Shown here: piece by piece, positions 15,062 through 22,999 of the stretch
Layout of the letters: each line of letters opens with the position of its first letter
How positions within the stretch are numbered: position 1 is the first letter of the stretch
Source: UBA1444 sp964601085
GTDB lineage: Bacteria; Bacillota; Negativicutes; UBA1444
Direction: 5' to 3'
Length of the DNA: 25,020 bases
Assembly (NCBI GenBank): GCA_964601085.1
Contig: CAZRLN010000039.1
Coordinates: 1-25,020 of the forward strand
Program-made: the position numbers and the translations under genes
The notes under the pieces: model-generated
What the model saw: only the letters and a program-made list of their open reading frames with translations
What the model was told of the DNA's origin: nothing
Database searches by the model: none

Positions 15062-17083
15062 ATGGACTCCCCCAAAGAAGAGCTATTGCGGCAAAAAACC
15101 GCGGCATGGGAAAATTTTCTCCATTCCGGCTCAATAGAACCGGATCGGGTTGGCCCGATCATTGCCGAATCATGGCTAAAGTGCGTCCACACCGGGCTGG
15201 ATCCGGCCGACGGCAAGGGGAGAACCGTGCTGGAGAAGCACCGGTTGCGCGAATTGTGGGAAAAGAACGAGATCCTCATCCGTACGGCGGCTCCGCTGAT
15301 GCGCAACCTGTACCGGTTCTTTCAGGGCTCCAGCTTCGTCGTGGTGCTGACTGATGCCCAAGGCTATATATTGGAGCTTTTCGGTGACGAGGACCGGCTG
15401 CGGAGCGCCCGGAAGATCAATTTTTTGCCGGGGGCGAAATGGCAGGACGACGATGTCGGCACGAATGCGATCGGCAGTGTGCTGGTGGCGGGAAAACCGA
15501 TGCAGGTTTCCGGGGCGGAACATTTTTGTCTCCGCCATCATTGTTGGACCTGTTCGGCTGCGCCGATTCTGGATGAGTCAGGAAAGCTGGCGGCAGTGCT
15601 GGATATTTCCGGCCCCGCCGGGGCAAGTTACTCGCACACGCTCGGCATGGTCGTGGCGGCGGCGGAAGCGATCACCATGCAACTGAAGATGCAGCGGAAA
15701 AACAAGGAACTGGTTCTGGCGAACAAACGACTGACCAGCATATTCAATACAATGTCCGAAGGCGTGATCCTGCTGGACCGGGCCGGGGTCATTCATGAAG
15801 TGAATTCTGTCGCCAGCCGGATGCTGGAAAAATCCAATGAAGAACTGGTCGGGCACTCGATCGAAAAGATTCTGGGCGGCAACACCCCGCATGTCCGCCG
15901 CATGCTGAGCATCAGCGAGCCCTGCGCCGATGTGGAACTGATGGTCACGCACAAGAATGGCGTCAGCCATTGCCTGATTTCCGGGGAACCGATCACCGAT
16001 GAACAGGGGAATCCCGGCGGCGGGGTGGTCATCCTGCGGCCCATTCACCAGGTCAAAAATCTGGTGAACCGTTTCAGCGGCCACATCACCGCTTTCCGGT
16101 TCAGCGACATCATCGGCGAAAGCCAGCCGATCCGGGAATCGGTCTGACTGGCGATGCTGGCGGCGCCCGGTGATGCCAACGTGTTGCTGCAGGGCGAGAG
16201 CGGCACGGGAAAAGATCTGTTCGCCCAGGCGATCCACCATGGCAGCGCCCGTCGCGGCGGGCCCTATATCGCGCTGAACTGCGGCGCGATTCCCCGCGAG
16301 CTCGTCGGCAGTGAATTGTTCGGCTATGAAGGGGGAGCGTTTACCGGCGCCAGGCGGGAGGGCCGGCCCGGAAAATTTGAACTGGCCGCCGGCGGAACCC
16401 TCTTTCTGGATGAGATTGGCGATATGCCGCTGGAACAACAGGCGGCTCTGCTGCGGGTCATCGAAGAAAAAACCGTGACCCGGATCGGTGGCCACCGGGT
16501 GATTCCCACGGATGTGCGGCTGATTTGCGCGTCGAACAAGAACCTGATCCAAGCGGTGGCGCAGGGAATATTCCGGCAAGATTTGTATTATCGCCTGAAT
16601 GTGATTTCGATTACGGTACCGACCCTGCGCGAACGCGGCGAAGACATTCTGCTGTTGTTCCGACATTTTTTGGAGCGATTGGCGAAAAAACAGGGAGTTT
16701 CTTATACGATCGATCCGGCCGTGCCAGAGTTTCTCATGCACTATGACTGGCCCGGCAATGTGAGAGAACTGCATAATATGGCGGAGCGTGCCGTCAATCT
16801 GGCGGAAGACAGGGTCATTTCCCTGCGACATTTTCCGGTTGAACCGAAAATGCCCACGAATGGAGGGCAGCTGGCCGCAACCGGTTTGGAAAAAGCGGGG
16901 CTGGCCGGCTGCCGGGAGCGGGCGCGCCGGCAGGAGGAAGGCGTAGAGCGGGCCAGGATCATGGAATTGCTGCGCGAATGCAGCGGCAACATCAGTCTCG
17001 TCGCCAAACGACTGCAAGTGGCCCGTAGCACGGTATACCGGAAAATCCGTTATTATGACGACCCGCCGAGTTCGGGAAACTGA
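15062..17083 (+). pseudogene. acoR: AcoR-type sigma-54 activator split by an in-frame TGA
   Basis: One continuous frame encodes an AcoR-like activator of 672 residues plus one internal TGA (16145-16147). The 361-residue first half has an N-terminal helical region, a GAF sensor domain (about 84-205) and a PAS domain (about 225-330). It stops in the opening helix of the AAA+ domain, after GESQPIRESV. The second half can begin at ATG 16154 (309 residues) and keeps Walker A GESGTGK (14-20), GAFTGA (61-66), Walker B TLFLDE, the WPGNVREL sensor-2 block and a C-terminal Fis-type helix-turn-helix (about 278-300). Relatives usually have Arg or another ordinary residue at the stop, so CGA to TGA is the likely change. 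The start ATG 15062 follows GAGGAG by nine bases. No decay elsewhere suggests a recent mutation, a sequencing error, read-through, or two cooperating fragments. Confidence 0.8.
16145..16147 (+). other. In-frame TGA inside the activator gene
   Basis: The codon reads TGA followed by C, with no frameshift on either side: CTG GCG ATG continues the same frame. The next base C makes this a relatively leaky stop context. No clear ribosome site precedes the ATG at 16154, so efficient independent restart is doubtful. Confidence 0.9.
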
Positions 17084-17101
17084 TGCGTCAATTTTGGTTC
17101 G

Positions 17102-17136
17102 GGACGCTACACGGACGCTACAGAGTGCGACAGCGT
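17102..17136. promoter_or_regulatory. Candidate upstream activating sequence for the aco promoter
   Basis: GGACGCTACA occurs twice in direct orientation (17102-17111 and 17113-17122), 11 bp apart. An inverted AGCGT (17132-17136) pairs with the second ACGCT (17115-17119). This cluster lies about 100 bp upstream of the -24 element, the usual place for an enhancer bound by a sigma-54 activator. The binding protein is presumably the adjacent AcoR-type product. Confidence 0.5.
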
Positions 17137-17220
17137 TGCGATAGAAAACGACATGCGACGTACTGGGGAAAATGCTTGAAACTGCCTGATTTGGGCTGTT
17201 TTTTTCATTTTTAGGGCTCT

Positions 17221-17236
17221 TGGCACGGAGGTTGCA
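17221..17236 (+). promoter_or_regulatory. Sigma-54 (-24/-12) promoter of the aco operon
   Basis: TGGCACG, four bases, TTGCA is an essentially perfect match to the RpoN consensus, with GG at 17222-17223 and GC at 17234-17235. Transcription should start near 17247, about 50 bases before the Lin0512-family gene. The gene for a sigma-54 activator lies directly upstream, which makes this a typical AcoR-controlled arrangement. Confidence 0.9.
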
Positions 17237-17295
17237 ATGGATTCTATACGGCGAACATCGAAGCAGTTTCAATAAATCGAGAAAGGGGGTTTCGT

Positions 17296-17667
17296 ATGGC
17301 ACGCAAGCGGTATGTCGTGGAGTTGGGCATGGGCGCCGACCTGCATGGCGGAAACGTGACCAAAGCGGCGCAGCGGGCTATCCAGGACGCGATTTCCCGA
17401 AGTTGTCTGTGCGGGCTGTTCGATATCATCGGCATCGACAACCCCGACCAAATGCATGTGGCGGTCCGGATCGCCTGTCCGGATCCAGCGGCGGTCGATG
17501 CGGCCGTGTTGCGGGCTGCAGTGCCCTTCGGGTCGGTGGAACTGGAAGTAGTGCCTGGCGGCTTGTCGGTGCGGGGCTTGAACCTGCCGGCGCTGGGCGC
17601 TGGCGACACCATCGTGGTCGCGAACGCGGCCCTGACGGTGTATGTGGATGTGAACGAAACGGGATAG
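17296..17667 (+). CDS. Lin0512-family conserved hypothetical protein
   Basis: A 123-residue soluble protein, beginning RYVVELGMGADLHGGNVTKAA, which resembles the uncharacterised Lin0512 family. It shows an ELGMGxDLHG motif (9-18), a SRSCLCGL segment (34-41) and two Cys (37, 39) that could be functional. No catalytic motif of a known enzyme is visible. The ATG has GAAAGGGGGT five bases upstream. It is the first gene after the sigma-54 promoter and 81 bp before acoA, so it is expressed with the acetoin dehydrogenase. A small-molecule-binding or assembly role is possible but unproven. The family name is from memory of the motif, so moderately sure. Confidence 0.72.
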   Translation: MARKRYVVELGMGADLHGGNVTKAAQRAIQDAISRSCLCGLFDIIGIDNPDQMHVAVRIACPDPAAVDAAVLRAAVPFGSVELEVVPGGLSVRGLNLPALGAGDTIVVANAALTVYVDVNETG

Positions 17668-17748
17668 CATGATGTGACGGGAGTCGCGAGGGTCGGACGA
17701 TTTTTCGAGCAGAGGGATTTCCAATACTAATAACTGGGAGGGAAGGCA

Positions 17749-18711
17749 ATGGAACTCACAAAGGAACGACTTGTCGGTTTCTATCAGACCATGACGACCA
17801 TCCGGACCTTTGAAAGCAAAACCGCAGAGTTGTTTGCGGCTGGTAAAATTCCCGGGTTCGTGCATCTCTATATCGGTGAGGAAGCCGTAGCCACCGGGGT
17901 TTGCGCCAATCTGGCGGATACGGATTTCATCACCAGCACCCACCGCGGACACGGACACCTCATCGCCAAGGGGGGGAAGGTCGACCTCATGATGGCCGAG
18001 CTGTATGGCAAGGCGACGGGTTACTGCAAAGGAAAAGGCGGCTCGATGCACATCGCCGATGTCGGCCTGGGGATTCTGGGCGCCAACGGGATCGTCGGCG
18101 CGGGCCAGCCAATCGCCACCGGCGCGGCGTTTGCCGCCAAGTACAAAAAGTCCGGGGCGGTGGTGGCCTGCTTCTTTGGCGACGGCGCATCCAACCGCGG
18201 CACTTTCCACGAATCGCTCAACCTGGCTTCGATCTGGAACCTGCCGGTTGTTTTCATTTGTGAAAACAACATGTATGGCATTTCTTACTGCCAGCGCGAA
18301 CACATGAACATCTGCGACATTTCCGATCGGGCCTCGGCGTACGGCATTCCCGGCGTGACCGTGGACGGCAACGATGTCGTCGCTGTTTACGAAGCCACGG
18401 CGGAAGCTTTCAAACGGGCCAGAAACGGCGACGGTCCGAGCCTGATCGAGTGCAAGACCTGGCGCTGGCGCGGCCATTTTGAAGGCGATCCGGGAACGTA
18501 CAAGGATCCGGCCGAACAGGCGGAATGGATCAAGAAAGACCCGATTCCCCGGTTGGCGAAGCGATTGGTGGATCTCGGCTATGTGACCCAAAACGAAATC
18601 GATCAGATGAACGGGACCATTGCCGCCAAAATCGGCGCTGCGGTCCAGTTTGCCGAAAGCAGCCCCAACCCTGTCCCGGAAGATGTTTTGACTGATGTAT
18701 ACGCAAATTGA
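17749..18711 (+). CDS. acoA: Acetoin dehydrogenase E1 alpha subunit
   Basis: A 320-residue thiamine-diphosphate-dependent E1 alpha subunit. The ThDP/Mg motif runs from GDG (144-146) through ASNRGTFHESLNLA to ENN (172-174). STHRGHGH (63-70) and the KGKGGSMH loop (95-101) are typical of the family. With E1 beta it cleaves acetoin, releasing acetaldehyde and passing the acetyl unit to lipoyl-E2. Length and motifs match AcoA better than pyruvate or branched-chain E1 alpha, and the acoX/acoC neighbours settle the substrate assignment by context. A GGGAGGG ribosome site precedes the ATG. It lies 27 bp before acoB. Expression should depend on sigma-54 and the AcoR-type activator. Confidence 0.92.
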   Translation: MELTKERLVGFYQTMTTIRTFESKTAELFAAGKIPGFVHLYIGEEAVATGVCANLADTDFITSTHRGHGHLIAKGGKVDLMMAELYGKATGYCKGKGGSMHIADVGLGILGANGIVGAGQPIATGAAFAAKYKKSGAVVACFFGDGASNRGTFHESLNLASIWNLPVVFICENNMYGISYCQREHMNICDISDRASAYGIPGVTVDGNDVVAVYEATAEAFKRARNGDGPSLIECKTWRWRGHFEGDPGTYKDPAEQAEWIKKDPIPRLAKRLVDLGYVTQNEIDQMNGTIAAKIGAAVQFAESSPNPVPEDVLTDVYAN

Positions 18712-18738
18712 GCGAGTAATTCGGAAAGGGTGGCGAAG

Positions 18739-19707
18739 ATGAAAAAGATGACCTATGCGGAGGCAATTCGTGATGGGATCCGGGTCGAAATGAAACGGGA
18801 TCCGGCTGTTTATCTTTGCGGCGAGGATGTCGGCAAATTTGGCGGCTGTTTTGGCGTGACCGCCGGATTGGTCGATGAATTTCCGGGCCGGGTCGTGGAT
18901 ACGCCGATCAGTGAAACGGCGATCATCGGTTCTTCTGTCGGCGCGGCCGCAGCCGGTCTCCGGCCGATCGCCGAAATCATGTTCGTTGATTTCATGGGGG
19001 TTTGCATGGACGAGTTGTTCAACCAGGCGGTAAAGATGCGCTATATGTTCGGCGGCAAGGCAAAAGTTCCCCTGGTGGTCAAAACGATCGCCGGCGCCGG
19101 GGTGGCGGCGGCCGCACAACATTCCCAGTCCATGGAGGCCTGGTTCACCCATATCCCCGGCCTGAAAACGGTTATGCCGTCGACGCCGGCCGACGCCAAA
19201 GGCCTGATGGCTTCGGCGATCCGGGACAACAACCCGGTGCTGTTCATTGAGCACAAGCAATTGCTGGGAGTCAGCGGCGACGTGCCGGAAGACGAATACC
19301 TCGTGCCGCTCGGCAAAGCGTCGATCATGCGGCAAGGAACGGATGTCACCATCGTCGCCTGGTCCTGGATGGCGCAAAAGGCGTTGGCGGCGGCGGAGAT
19401 TCTGGCCCAAGATGGGATCAGCGCCGAGGTGCTGGACCCGCGAACCTTGGTGCCATTGGACAAGGCGAGCATTTTGCATTCGCTGGGCAAAACCAACAAA
19501 CTGGTGATCGTGCATGAGGCGGTGAAGACGGGCGGTTATGCGGGAGAAATCGCCGCGATCGTCGCCGATGAGGGCTTCGATCTGCTGGACAGCCCGATCA
19601 AGCGGGTTACGGCGCCGGACACCCCGGTCCCCTTCTCGCCGACTTTGGAAGCCGCTTACGTGCCCAGTGTCGACAGTATCGTCCAGACCGTCAAAAGTCT
19701 GTTTTGA
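18739..19707 (+). CDS. acoB: Acetoin dehydrogenase E1 beta subunit
   Basis: A 322-residue transketolase-like E1 beta subunit. MTYAEAIRDGIRVEM, LCGEDVGKFGGCFGVTAGL (near 27-44) and TPISETAIIGSSVGAAAAGLRP match the pyrimidine-binding domain, where the conserved Glu in ISE activates ThDP. The C-terminal transketolase domain includes LDPRTLVPLD and the HEAVKTGGYAGEI segment. It forms the alpha2-beta2 E1 with AcoA. I chose ATG 18739, nine bases after GGAAAGG. A GTG at 18730 abuts that site. A strong GC-rich hairpin follows in the 75-bp gap before acoX, which may set relative expression of the up- and downstream genes. Confidence 0.92.
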   Translation: MKKMTYAEAIRDGIRVEMKRDPAVYLCGEDVGKFGGCFGVTAGLVDEFPGRVVDTPISETAIIGSSVGAAAAGLRPIAEIMFVDFMGVCMDELFNQAVKMRYMFGGKAKVPLVVKTIAGAGVAAAAQHSQSMEAWFTHIPGLKTVMPSTPADAKGLMASAIRDNNPVLFIEHKQLLGVSGDVPEDEYLVPLGKASIMRQGTDVTIVAWSWMAQKALAAAEILAQDGISAEVLDPRTLVPLDKASILHSLGKTNKLVIVHEAVKTGGYAGEIAAIVADEGFDLLDSPIKRVTAPDTPVPFSPTLEAAYVPSVDSIVQTVKSLF

Positions 19708-19717
19708 TCCGGAGAGC

Positions 19718-19754
19718 GCCGCAGGGCGGGCCGGATAATCGGCCCGCTTGCGGC
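19718..19754 (+). other. GC-rich intercistronic hairpin between acoB and acoX
   Basis: Arms GCCGCA (19718-19723) plus a GCGGGCCG block pair with CGGCCCGC plus TGCGGC (ending at 19754), with a small bulge and a GATAAT loop. There is no T-tract, so it is unlikely to be a full terminator. An mRNA-stabilising or processing role is more plausible. Confidence 0.5.
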
Positions 19755-19782
19755 AGCCTGGAATGTGCGGGGGAAATCGATC

Positions 19783-20775
19783 ATGAACACAGTCGGGATT
19801 ATTGCCAACCCGGCCTCCGGTCGGGATATCCGCCGCCTGGTCGCATATGGCACGGTCTTTGACAATCAGGAAAAGGTTAATATCGTGCGCCGCATCCTGT
19901 TGGGACTGGTCGCCGCCCAAACACGGCAGGTGTTCTTCATGCCGGATTATTTCGGGATCGTCCAACAGGCGGTGGCGGGACTGAGCCGGACCCAACCGTT
20001 GCCGTTGGAGATTCGGCCGGCCGACATTTGTCTGACCGGCACACAGATTGACTCGGCGGCGGCGGCCGCAGCGATGGCGGAGAGCGGCGTGGACTGCATC
20101 GTTACGTTAGGCGGCGACGGCACCAACCGGATGGTGGCGAAGGAGTGCGGCGATGTTCCGCTGATTCCCGTTTCCACCGGCACCAACAACGTGTTTTCCG
20201 TGATGGTCGAGGGGACCATCGCCGGCATCGCCGCTGGCGTCGTGGCGGCGGGTGCGGCTACGTCGCCCGGCGTGCAGCGGCGGACGAAAAAGCTGGTCAT
20301 TGAAAAAGACAACCGGCCGATGGATATCGCATTGGTTGACGCGGTAGTTTTGGATAGTCGATTTATTGGTTCACGGGCCGTGTGGAATGTAGAGGGGATA
20401 CGCCAGATTGTGCTGACGCGGGGAGAGCCCCACAACATCGGGATTTCCTCCATCGGCGGGCACATATCGCCGACCGGTCCGTTTGAGAGGAAAGGACTGG
20501 CCATTGATTGCACAAACCCGACAGGCACTGTTTTGGCGCCGATCGCGCCGGGACTGATCGTTCCGGTTCCCTTCGGCACGACGCGGGAAATCCAAATCGG
20601 CGAGTCAGTGGAGATTGTTCGGACACCCTGCCTGATTGCGGTGGACGGTGAACGGGAAATCGAAGTCGGGGCCGATGCCGGGGTGGGGATTCGCCTGACA
20701 GGGGAAGGCCCCATGGTCGTGGATATCAAGGCCGCCCTGGCGGAAGCCGCGGCCCGGGGGTATTTCCGGCGGTGA
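19783..20775 (+). CDS. acoX: AcoX, ATP-NAD kinase-like acetoin catabolism protein
   Basis: A 330-residue protein of the NAD-kinase/diacylglycerol-kinase superfamily, as AcoX is. It carries NPASG (9-13) and the nucleotide-binding GGDGTNR (110-116), followed by STGTNN (near 130). The catalytic Asp of the GGDGT loop is intact. The biochemical role of AcoX is unsettled even in well-studied acetoin operons. The start is ATG 19783, nine bases after GGGGG; an earlier GTG at 19765 has no site. It sits between acoB and acoC, 45 bp before the latter. Recognition is good both by motif and by position. Confidence 0.88.
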   Translation: MNTVGIIANPASGRDIRRLVAYGTVFDNQEKVNIVRRILLGLVAAQTRQVFFMPDYFGIVQQAVAGLSRTQPLPLEIRPADICLTGTQIDSAAAAAAMAESGVDCIVTLGGDGTNRMVAKECGDVPLIPVSTGTNNVFSVMVEGTIAGIAAGVVAAGAATSPGVQRRTKKLVIEKDNRPMDIALVDAVVLDSRFIGSRAVWNVEGIRQIVLTRGEPHNIGISSIGGHISPTGPFERKGLAIDCTNPTGTVLAPIAPGLIVPVPFGTTREIQIGESVEIVRTPCLIAVDGEREIEVGADAGVGIRLTGEGPMVVDIKAALAEAAARGYFRR

Positions 20776-20820
20776 GGATCGGACAGTCCAATGAGTACGG
20801 AATTGAAGGAGCGCAGGGAT

Positions 20821-22011
20821 ATGGCGACAGAAATTACAATGCCCAAGCTGGGATTGACCATGACCACGGGAAAAGTCGGTCGATGGCTGGTTCAGGAAGG
20901 AAGTCCGGTGAAACAGGGCGAGGCATTGTTGGAGATCATGACCGACAAGATCACGAATGTCATTGAATCGCCGAGTGACGGAGTTTTGCTGAAAATCATC
21001 GTCCGGGAAGGGGCGGAACTGCCGGTCGGCGCTGTTTTGGGGGCAATGGGAGGCGTCGGGGAAGAATATCGGGAAGCGGCGACAACCGGGATTCCTTCGC
21101 CGGCGGCATCCAGTGGGACGCCAAAAAGCGGCGAAGAAAAAATCAGGATCTCGCCGTTGGCTCGAAAGCTGGCGGAGGAATGTGGCCTGGACTGGTCCGG
21201 AATCACCGGCACCGGGCCATCGGGTCGCATTGTAAAGGAAGACATCGAAGCCGCCCTCGCCGCCGCCACAACAAAAGAAACGGCTTCGCCCCGGCCGGCA
21301 CCGGCGGCGAAGGTATCATCCATTTCTCCCGAATTTTCCGAGACGCCTTACGCGGGGATGCGTAGGGTAATCGGCGAACACATGGCTCAAAGCTGGGCGG
21401 TTTCCCCCAAGGTGGATTATCATGTGAGCGTTGACGCGACCGCCATGTTGAAGTTGCGGCAGGCAGGCAATCAAACGGCGAACGAAAAAATCACCCTTAC
21501 CGACATCGTGGTAAAAATCGTCGCCCGCGCCTTGAAATTGCGGCCCAATATGAATGTTGCCCTGATTGGGGAGCAGATCCGGCAGTATTCGGAACCTTGC
21601 ATCGGCGTGGCGGTGGCCCTGGAAAACGGGTTGGTTGTTCCGGTGGTCCGGAATGCCGACTCGAAGCCGCTGACGGCCATTAGCCGGGAACTTCGGCAAC
21701 TGGCTCAAAAAGCTCGGACCGGGCAGCTATCCCTCGAAGAAATGCGGGGAGGAACGTTCACCGTTACCAATGTCGGCGCTTTCCACTCCGTGGATTGGTT
21801 TACACCGCTCCTCAATCAGCCGGAAGCCGGAATAATCGGCATCGGCCGCATCGTTGACACCCCAGTCGCGCGTGATGGGCAGATTGTTATCCGGCCGATG
21901 CTGGGAGTATCATTGTCGTTTGATCACCGGATCATTGATGGCCTGCCGGCCGCAGAATTTCTGAAAGTCGTGCTTGATCTCATGGAAAATCCCTGCCTCG
22001 CTTTGCTGTAG
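20821..22011 (+). CDS. acoC: Dihydrolipoamide acetyltransferase (E2) of acetoin dehydrogenase
   Basis: A 396-residue E2 with all three expected domains. Residues 1-78 form a single lipoyl domain with the lipoylated Lys at K43 (in MTDKITN). A peripheral-subunit-binding domain spans about 109-146 (ISPLARKLAEE ... GPSGRIVKEDI). The catalytic acyltransferase domain covers about 175-396 and ends with SFDHRIIDG, giving H369 and D373. Linkers are Ala/Pro/Thr-rich as usual. It passes the acetyl group to CoA and binds E3, yet no dihydrolipoamide dehydrogenase gene follows in the window. I start at ATG 20821, nine bases after AAGGAG, which gives the canonical MATEITMPKLG beginning. An ATG at 20791 would add ten residues. 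Confidence 0.93.
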   Translation: MATEITMPKLGLTMTTGKVGRWLVQEGSPVKQGEALLEIMTDKITNVIESPSDGVLLKIIVREGAELPVGAVLGAMGGVGEEYREAATTGIPSPAASSGTPKSGEEKIRISPLARKLAEECGLDWSGITGTGPSGRIVKEDIEAALAAATTKETASPRPAPAAKVSSISPEFSETPYAGMRRVIGEHMAQSWAVSPKVDYHVSVDATAMLKLRQAGNQTANEKITLTDIVVKIVARALKLRPNMNVALIGEQIRQYSEPCIGVAVALENGLVVPVVRNADSKPLTAISRELRQLAQKARTGQLSLEEMRGGTFTVTNVGAFHSVDWFTPLLNQPEAGIIGIGRIVDTPVARDGQIVIRPMLGVSLSFDHRIIDGLPAAEFLKVVLDLMENPCLALL

Positions 22012-22055
22012 CGGTCGGCAGGGATCTTGCGACAAAAAATAGTTTGGGAGGCTTG

Positions 22056-22364
22056 ATGATGACACTGAAAGCGGCGTTTCTATTCGTGGCGCCGGGCGCC
22101 GATCCGGCCCAACACCGGTCGGTTATCCAAACGCCGAACGTGGAATTGATCACGGTTGGCGCGGGTAATTACGCCACAGCCCTGCAGGTTGTGGCCGAGT
22201 TGACGGCGCAGGGCGTCACCGCCATCGAATTATGCGGTGGATTCGGGATTGACGGCGTTGCCGCGGTTAACAAGGCTGCCGCCGGGAAAGCGGTTGTCGG
22301 CGTGGTCCGGTTTGACACGCATCCCGGCCTCGGCTTCAAGAGCGGCGACGAAATCTTCCGCTGA
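22056..22364 (+). CDS. DUF6506-like small protein
   Basis: About 102 residues, soluble, with a strand-rich start (MTLKAAFLFVAPGADP), a central AIELCGGFGIDGVAAVNKAA segment with a single Cys, and VGVVRFDTHPG near the C-terminus. This resembles the uncharacterised DUF6506 family. No known catalytic motif is seen. The GGGAGG site at 22046-22051 serves ATG 22056 or the adjoining ATG 22059; the choice alters one residue. It is last in the aco operon, 44 bp after acoC and 12 bp from the convergent lysE-type gene, with no visible terminator. A role linked to acetoin or its products is inferred from position only. Confidence 0.7.
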   Translation: MMTLKAAFLFVAPGADPAQHRSVIQTPNVELITVGAGNYATALQVVAELTAQGVTAIELCGGFGIDGVAAVNKAAAGKAVVGVVRFDTHPGLGFKSGDEIFR

Positions 22365-22376
22365 ATCGTGTTCAGA

Positions 22377-22991
22377 TTAACGAATCAGGAGGCGGACGCC
22401 TTCTTTTAACAGGAGGAAAGCGAACAGGAGCAGCACCATGCCCATAATTTTCATCAGGACACGGTAGGAATTTCCCTGCAGAAAGGTCCGGGAGCGGTTC
22501 ACCAACAGGGCGAGGCCGATTTTCGAACCGATCAGGGCGAGATAGAATCCGGCTACGAACGACAGCACGCTGAGCCAACCCTGGGCTTTGGCGTTCAGGA
22601 TGATCGGGCCGCCGACCATGATCCAGAACAGATACGGGTGCGGACTCAGGGCGTTGACGAGCGCCCCTTTGAGCAGTGAGCCCATAGCCGTGGCGGCCGA
22701 TGGCGTTTCGATGTCGCCGGGACGGAAACTGGCGTAAGCCATGTGTAGCAGAAATAATCCGCCCGCCAGGGAGATCAGCCCCAACAATTGCTGATAGCCG
22801 GATATTCCGGCCAACAGGGCGATTGACAAAAAAATGATGGGAATATCGGTGAACAACGGCGAGATCGCGGTTTTCAATCCTTCACCCAGACCATACCGCA
22901 AAGTTTGCGCGACAACCATGGCAAACAGGGGGCCGGGGGAGATTCCGGCAGAGATTCCCAGCGACAGTCCGGCGACGGCAAACAGCCACAT
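22377..22991 (-). CDS. LysE family exporter
   Basis: A 204-residue, roughly six-helix protein of the LysE/RhtB superfamily. The N-terminal helix carries the family mark GISPGPLFAMVVAQTLRYG (about 16-34), and the middle block NALSPHPYLFWIMVGGP (near 113-129) is equally typical. Members export amino acids or related small molecules; the substrate here is not evident. GGGAGGT lies ten bases before the ATG. It starts eight bases after tex ends and is probably cotranscribed with it, convergent to the aco operon. Confidence 0.87.
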   Translation of the reverse strand: MWLFAVAGLSLGISAGISPGPLFAMVVAQTLRYGLGEGLKTAISPLFTDIPIIFLSIALLAGISGYQQLLGLISLAGGLFLLHMAYASFRPGDIETPSAATAMGSLLKGALVNALSPHPYLFWIMVGGPIILNAKAQGWLSVLSFVAGFYLALIGSKIGLALLVNRSRTFLQGNSYRVLMKIMGMVLLLFAFLLLKEGVRLLIR

Positions 22992-22999
22992 GACTTGCG

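Noticed and set aside
16145..16147. Selenocysteine at the in-frame TGA
   Set aside because: The site is in the first helix of an AAA+ domain, where the family has ordinary residues and no redox role. No convincing SECIS-like hairpin was seen immediately downstream.
15578..17302. A 574-codon open frame on the minus strand over the activator gene
   Set aside because: It lies opposite unmistakable AAA+ and helix-turn-helix coding sequence and has no recognisable domain or ribosome site.
17269..19995. A 908-codon open frame on the minus strand across the aco genes
   Set aside because: It is antisense to the Lin0512-like, acoA and acoB genes, which have clear family motifs and ribosome sites. 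Its translation is R/H/D/P-rich without any domain, and it arises from codon bias in GC-rich genes.
22012..22055. Terminator between acoC and the DUF6506-like gene
   Set aside because: No stem-loop with a T-tract is present in this 44-bp gap, so the two genes are treated as cotranscribed.
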